Part shown: in pieces, positions 59,372 through 64,000 of the stretch
Numbering within the stretch: the stretch's first letter is position 1
Layout of the letters: each line of letters opens with the position of its first letter
From: Orientallactaga sibirica
Taxonomy: Eukaryota; Chordata; Mammalia; Rodentia; Dipodidae
Direction of reading: 5' to 3'
Length of the DNA: 64,000 nucleotides
NCBI GenBank assembly: GCA_036365145.1
Contig: JAEOAD010001176.1
Location: 248,001-312,000 of the forward strand
Program-made: the position numbers and the translations under genes
The notes under the pieces: model-generated
Databases searched by the model: none
What the model was told of the DNA's origin: nothing
Seen by the model: only the letters and a program-made list of their open reading frames with translations

Positions 59372-59538
59372 ATTTTGCTGGGCGTGGTGGCGCATGCCTT
59401 TAATCCCAGCACTTGGGTGGCAGAGGTAGGAGGATCGCTGTGAGTTCAAGGCCACCTTGTGACTACATGGTGAATTGCAGGTCAGCCTGGACTAAAGTGA
59501 AACCCTACCTCGAAAAACAAAACAAAACAAAACAAAAA
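59372..59538 (+). repeat. B1 SINE, sense
   Basis: GCTGGGCGTGGTGGCGCATG ... CTACCTCGAAAAACAAAACA. The duplication ATGAATTTTG lies on both sides. Confidence 0.95.
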
Positions 59539-59627
59539 TGAATTTTGAGAATGATGATATTTTTATTGATTAGATGGTAACTTTATCCTGTCCTGCATAC
59601 TATATATTTGCATTTCATTGAAAGTTA

Positions 59628-59653
59628 AACACACACACACACACACACACACA
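59628..59653 (+). repeat. (CA)n microsatellite
   Basis: About 12 units. A further short interrupted CA tract, the unit-equivalent one, is at 59882-59899. Confidence 0.9.
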
Positions 59654-60291
59654 TACGAAACATACCCAGATTATTGAATGATCCTTTATTAGTACATGTG
59701 AGTCTTACAAGAATGAAAAGGTTTTGAGTGACATTTTATTTGCTTTAACACCATCACTTGCCCCTTGGAAACTGGATTTAACTTTTGAGTTTTGAGTCTT
59801 CCTCACACTACCTGTGTACTTTTAAAGAATCACACGACTTCTCAAAGCTTCAGTTTCCTTAAGAACAATTATACCATCTTCCTTACACACACACATACAC
59901 AGTAATATATATGTCTGTCATTGGTCTCAGAACACAATATATGCACTATATGCTGATCATGAATGTAAAGTTAGGTAACATGATAGTTACCAGTCAAGGG
60001 ACTGCTTAGTTAATTGAGCTTCCAAAGGCCTAAAGAAAGATAGTAATGAAAGAACATAGATACAGTTTTGGAATTGAGAAAGATTTGAGTAAATATACAT
60101 CCCAAGGCTGCAATTGAAAACAAAGGAAATTTTAAATATTTTTATATTACTAGAAGAGAGCCATAAAATATTTTGCAACATGGCATCTACCATCAAAATA
60201 TGAAAACTAAAAATAGACCTATAATCCCAAGATTATACACAGTGTCTATGATTTGGCTGTGTGCTAACAGTGGTAAAAGAAAGAATGAGTG

Positions 60292-60472
60292 AGCCGGGCG
60301 TGGTGGCGCACGCCTTTAATCCCAGCACTCGGGAGGCAGAGGTAGGAGGATCACCGTGAGTTCAAGGCCACCCTGAGACTTCATAGTGAATTCCAGGTCA
60401 GCCTGAGCTAGAGTGAGACCCTACCTCGAAAAACAGAAAACAAACAAAACAAAACAAAACAAAACAAAACAA
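60292..60472 (+). repeat. B1 SINE, near-consensus, sense
   Basis: GAGCCGGGCGTGGTGGCGCA start with CpGs preserved, and an (AAAAC)n tail. The duplication AAGAAAGAATGA lies on both sides. Probably the youngest B1 here. Confidence 0.95.
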
Positions 60473-61852
60473 GAAAGAATGAATGTTAAAGAACTGTGGA
60501 CTATTTTGGCCAGATGAAATGCTGGTTTAAAGGAAGAAATTCAGAAAAAAAGGCTCAAGTGCAATTGCAGGGAAAGACAGAGAAACACTGGAGGCAAAGA
60601 CACTCTCAGTGGCAGCATTATAGGAGGAAAGGCAAATTGGTGAGGGGAGCTTTTAACACTTCACACTTACCAGAGTTGGACCCTGCATGCCAGAATCGAC
60701 CTTGATGAATGTATGGAGTTCAATATCTCTTCCTAATACTAACATGATAGTATTTATCATCTGTGGCAAAACTTCTGAAATTAATTTTCTTTTTGTGCAC
60801 TACCTTATTATTTCTAACAATGATAACTGAAAGTGGCTGTCATGATCCTTCCTATTGCCCATGGATATTCATGGAGCTTTGGTTAGAACCTGTGATATTT
60901 GATATTGAGTATGATATTCATCTCGATTCACAACTTAAACTCTATGTTGCACATACCTGAGGATATATCTTCACCCAGAAATTCCTCTTCAGGTTGAAAT
61001 TGCAGAGTTATTGCTCTATATCAACATGCCTAGAGATGTGATGTGATTCAGTACTTAAATTCATCTTCAGTCTCATAAAAAGTTTATGATTTAGCCACAT
61101 AATTGTCAGTAGGCATGGATTTACAGGCAATAAGAAGCATGAAAGAATGAATAAAAAATACAATTTAACTCAGAGTTTGTAAATTTATTGATTCTTTTTG
61201 ATATTTGTTTGCTTGTTGAATCTCCACTGAGAGACAAAAGTTTTGTGAGCAAGACTCAATTGACTGTGAAAAGCCACTAAACACTGAATTTGAACCAAAT
61301 GACACAGTAAATAATTATAAACTGAGTTAAAATAAATTTAAGTCTACTTTAGACCATTAGATTTTGTAGCTACTTAGCAAAAGTTTAAGTTTGACCTAGG
61401 TACAAAGTCAAGCTTGCCAATGAAGGCTTCTGCAAATGTGAATGTATCAATATAAGTCTTGTCCTTCATAATTCACAGTTATATGACAACCAACCTCCAT
61501 GTTGAGAAGACAGTAAATTCACAACCAAAGTATAGACAGTGGTTATTAACAGATAAGAAATATAAAAGCATCAGATTTTACTGTGATCAGGAGAAAGGAA
61601 CTGGCAAAATTACCACTTTTTTGATAAAATTATAAAACTATCTGTCAGTTTACAAATGTATAAAAATTTTGAATTATATACATAGTACAGTAAGATTCTC
61701 CAGGCTTGACAATGTGCAATCCTGCATGCAATCAATGCATTTTGTTTGGTTTTAAAGAACACTATTCAAGAAAAAATTGAGGTAATTCTAATTACAATAA
61801 CAGAATATATGTTGTCCTTTTATTTTCCAATTACCATTTAATTTTTGTTATT
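60473..61852. other. Unit sequence upstream of the last OR
   Basis: 60640-60730 (CCTGCATGCCAGAATCGACC) is homologous to 23545 and 29950 (CATGCCAGTATCCACTATGA, CATGTCAGTATCCATTTTGA), so this is duplicated unit sequence. 61580-61690 matches the pre-OR region of the other units. No repeat insertion is recognised. Confidence 0.55.
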
Positions 61853-61894
61853 ATGCATTTTTTCTTATTGCTACAGAGATTCTCCAGTAACATG

Positions 61895-62818
61895 ATGGAG
61901 AACAGCACAGAAGTGACACAATTTATCCTGCTGGGACTTACCAATGACCCAGGCATGCAGATTCCGCTCTTTACAACCTTCCTCTTCGTCTATGTCATCA
62001 CGCTGTTTGGGAACCTGGGGATGATCTTGTTGATTCTCTTGGACTCCCGGCTCCACACTCCCATGTACTATTTCCTAGGTAACCTGTCACTGGTTGACTT
62101 TTGTTACTCTTCGGCTGTGACACCAAAAGTCATAACTGGGCTCCTAATAGGGAATGAAGTCATTTCCTACAATGACTGCGCTGCTCAAATGTTCATTTTT
62201 GCAGCTTTTATTACTGTGGAAAATTACCTATTGGCCTCCATGGCTTATGATCGCTATGTAGCAGTGTGTAAGCCCCTCCATTATGCCACCACCATGACAA
62301 CAAGTGTGTGCATGTGGCTGATCATCAGCTCTTATGTCATTGGTTTCCTGAATGCCTCCATCCACATTGGGGACACATTCAGTCTTATCTTCTGTAAGTC
62401 CAATGTTGTCCATCACTTTTTCTGTGATATTCCAGCAGTCATGATCCTCTCATGCTCTGATAGACATGTTAGTGAACTGGTACTTGTTTATATAGTGAGC
62501 TTCCATATATTTTTTGCCTTCATAGTTATATGGCTATCATATATATTCATTTTTGCCACCATCCTAAAAATGCATTCAGCTTTAGGACATCACAAGGCCA
62601 TGTCAACCTGTGCCTCCCATTTCACTGCAGTCTCTATTTTCTATGGGACCAGTATCTTCATGTACATACAGCCCAGCTCCAATCACTCCATGGACACAGA
62701 CAAAATAGCATCTGTGTTCTACACTATGATAATTCCCATGCTGAACCCTCTGGTCTACAGTCTGAGAAACAAGGAAGTTAAGAGTGCGTTCACAAAGATT
62801 GTTTTGGAGGGAAAATAA
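61895..62818 (+). CDS. Or5b: Olfactory receptor, OR5B family, intact (307 aa)
   Basis: A class A odorant receptor of olfactory neuron cilia. It is the same length as the copy at 23965 and about 78% identical (66 differences of 307, counted by eye). Landmarks: NST glycosylation site 3-5, GN 39-40, PMY 56-58, MAYDRY 116-121 followed by the usual VAVC, SY 215-216, KAMSTC 234-239, PMLNPLVY 281-288, disulfide cysteines 95/177 and the extra pair 167/187. Differences cluster in TM3-TM5 and loop 2 edges (residues 101-106, 143-149, 200-220), where odorant specificity is set, so a different ligand range is plausible. The frame is open from an ATG at 61853, but a 3' splice site (GCTACAG, AG 61875-61876) lies between, so the start is the ATG at 61895 (or 61892). 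The promoter-like block is at 58.3 kb. Confidence 0.95.
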   Translation: MENSTEVTQFILLGLTNDPGMQIPLFTTFLFVYVITLFGNLGMILLILLDSRLHTPMYYFLGNLSLVDFCYSSAVTPKVITGLLIGNEVISYNDCAAQMFIFAAFITVENYLLASMAYDRYVAVCKPLHYATTMTTSVCMWLIISSYVIGFLNASIHIGDTFSLIFCKSNVVHHFFCDIPAVMILSCSDRHVSELVLVYIVSFHIFFAFIVIWLSYIFIFATILKMHSALGHHKAMSTCASHFTAVSIFYGTSIFMYIQPSSNHSMDTDKIASVFYTMIIPMLNPLVYSLRNKEVKSAFTKIVLEGK

Positions 62819-62946
62819 TATTTGTGACTTTTATTTCACATTTTGGGGATGCATAATACTTGCATTCATTCCTCCTGGACCTTGTTGAGTTACTTAGTTA
62901 TATTTAAATCCACATTTAGTTTGTTTCTGAAAATCATTGTTTTTTA

Positions 62947-63177
62947 AAAATATTTTATTGCTTATTTATTTATTTGAGAGAGAGAAATACAGAAATAGGC
63001 AGGTAGAGAGAGAAAGAATGGGTGTGCCAGGGCCTCCAGCCACTGCAAACGAACTCCAGATGCGTGCGCCCCCTTGTGCATCTGGCTTACGTGGGTCTTG
63101 GAGAATTGAGCTTTGAACTGGGGTCCTTAGGCTTCACAGGCAAGCATTTAACCACTAAGCCATCTCTCCAGCCCCCA
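62947..63177 (-). repeat. tRNA-headed SINE, antisense, well preserved
   Basis: CGAACTCCAGATGCGTGCGC, ends GCCATCTCTCCAGCCCC. The duplication AAATCATTGTTTTTTA lies on both sides. Confidence 0.95.
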
Positions 63178-63254
63178 AATCATTGTTTTTTAATAAAACA
63201 AGAAGATGTATGTCCAGCAATGCATACCTGAATGAGAATATCTAAGATATCTGA

Positions 63255-63430
63255 AGCCGGGCATGGTGGCGCATACCTTCAATCCCAGCACTTGGGAGGC
63301 AGTGGTATTAGGATTGCCGTTGAGTTTGAGGCTACCCTGAGACTACATAGTTAATTCCAGGTCAGCCTGGACCAGAGTGAAACCCTACCTCCAAAAAACA
63401 AAAAACAAAACAAAACAAACAAACAAACAA
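63255..63430 (+). repeat. B1 SINE, sense
   Basis: GAAGCCGGGCATGGTGGCGC start, (AAAC)n tail. The duplication AAGATATCTGA flanks it. Confidence 0.95.
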
Positions 63431-63469
63431 AGATATCTGAGGGCCTGCTTATAAAAACTTTCAGACAGA

Positions 63470-63630
63470 TGAAAGTAGAAAGGGAACTAGTTAGAGAACG
63501 TGATCAGTGGGAGTGGGATGACAAGAGAAGGTAATGGTAGCTGAATATGGTTGATATACATTATATAAATGTATGAAAATGTGATGATGAAACATTAGTA
63601 TGTATAATTAAAATATAAGCTAATAAAACT
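63470..63630 (+). mobile_element. LINE-1 3' end fragment
   Basis: GTGGGAGTGGGATGACAAGA and an A-rich end resemble the other L1 ends; tentative. Confidence 0.45.
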
Positions 63631-63807
63631 CAAACAGAATATTGGTGAATTCAATCTTGCTGGCATTTTTTCCTACTATATACTAATGCAAATGTTTGTT
63701 AAAAAGTACCTAAAGAAGGTCATGAAGAGAAGAAATCTATGCAGGAATCCTGTGATGGTAGAAACACATTCATGTGGTAAATTCACTAGAGGCAAATGTA
63801 ATGTGGA

Positions 63808-64000
63808 AACTGTAGAGGCTAATTTTGGGTTAATTGGATTAGATTAATGTTTACCCAGATGGATAATATTTGAAGTAGCAGACTTAGTAAAACTGACCCT
63901 TATCCATCATCTCATCTATCAAGGTCTTACCTGGATAGAGCAGAAATCAGCAAATTCTTCTGTCTCTGTAGGTCTCTTCTCCTTTATTTTGCCTTCTCTT
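63808..64000 (+). mobile_element. ERVL-like (MLT2-type) LTR, cut by window end
   Basis: AGGCTAATTTTGGGTTAATT, CATCTCATCTATCAAGG. The upstream flank (GTGGTAAATTCACTAGAGGC) matches that before the LTR at 42977 (GTGGTAAATTGCCAGAGATA), so the LTR predates the tandem duplication. Confidence 0.6.

Noticed and set aside
61853..61894. Upstream ATG extending the OR to 321 residues
   Set aside because: A splice acceptor lies between it and the conserved MENST start, and no other copy has the extension.

Overview
The window is mammalian nuclear DNA, most likely from a rodent. It is AT-rich, has no operons or prokaryote-like gene packing, and is filled with interspersed repeats: 7SL-derived B1 SINEs, a very abundant tRNA-headed SINE ending in a (CT)n/(A)-rich tail, LINE-1 in several age classes, ERVL/MaLR LTRs, class II type solo LTRs, old MIR and MLT1 pieces, and microsatellites. 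The tRNA-headed SINE looks like one I associate with jerboas (Dipodidae), but I cannot verify that from sequence alone.

The only real protein genes are olfactory receptors (class II, OR5B family by sequence), all on the + strand. Two are intact 307-residue genes (23965-24888 and 61895-62818; about 78% identical by hand count). Three are pseudogenes: 538-1464 (5-nt and about 10-nt deletions), 31566-31815 (7-nt deletion, then broken off at MLT1 LTR sequence) and 42206-42580 (large internal deletion plus an L1-tail patch). Each has a pyrimidine-rich 3' splice-site sequence 25-30 nt before its start codon, which fits the usual OR structure of a 5' non-coding exon spliced to a single coding exon.

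The receptors sit in diverged tandem units. A conserved block recurs at about 21.0, 28.5, 37.6, 49.7 and 58.3 kb. It carries TTAATTG (homeodomain/Lhx2-type) and, 46-60 nt on, CTCCAGAG-like (Olf/EBF-like) words. Four blocks lie 2.9-4.6 kb upstream of an OR; the one at 49.7 kb has upstream homology to about 51.1 kb but no receptor. A CA microsatellite and, in some units, a downstream ERVL-like LTR are shared at equivalent places, so the duplication included long flanks.

Layout: 0-1.5 kb OR pseudogene; 3.9-12.65 kb a + strand L1 interrupted by a MaLR element and a solo LTR; 13.0-15.9 kb antisense L1, including a younger L1 insertion with an apparent 3' transduction; 16.8-20.5 kb SINE-rich; 21.0-25.3 kb unit with intact OR; 25.3-28.4 kb L1 and SINE pieces; 28.4-32.2 kb unit with truncated OR; 33.3-35.1 kb antisense ERV remnant and an ERVL-type solo LTR; 36-37.3 kb L1; 37.6-43.5 kb unit with deleted OR; 44-49 kb L1 3' ends and SINEs; 49.7-51.1 kb orphan unit; 52.8-57 kb L1; 57-58.3 kb LTRs; 58.3-64 kb unit with intact OR. 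I saw no RNA gene, CRISPR array or novel enzymatic system. The most informative features are the duplicated OR promoter-like blocks and the retrotransposition structures.
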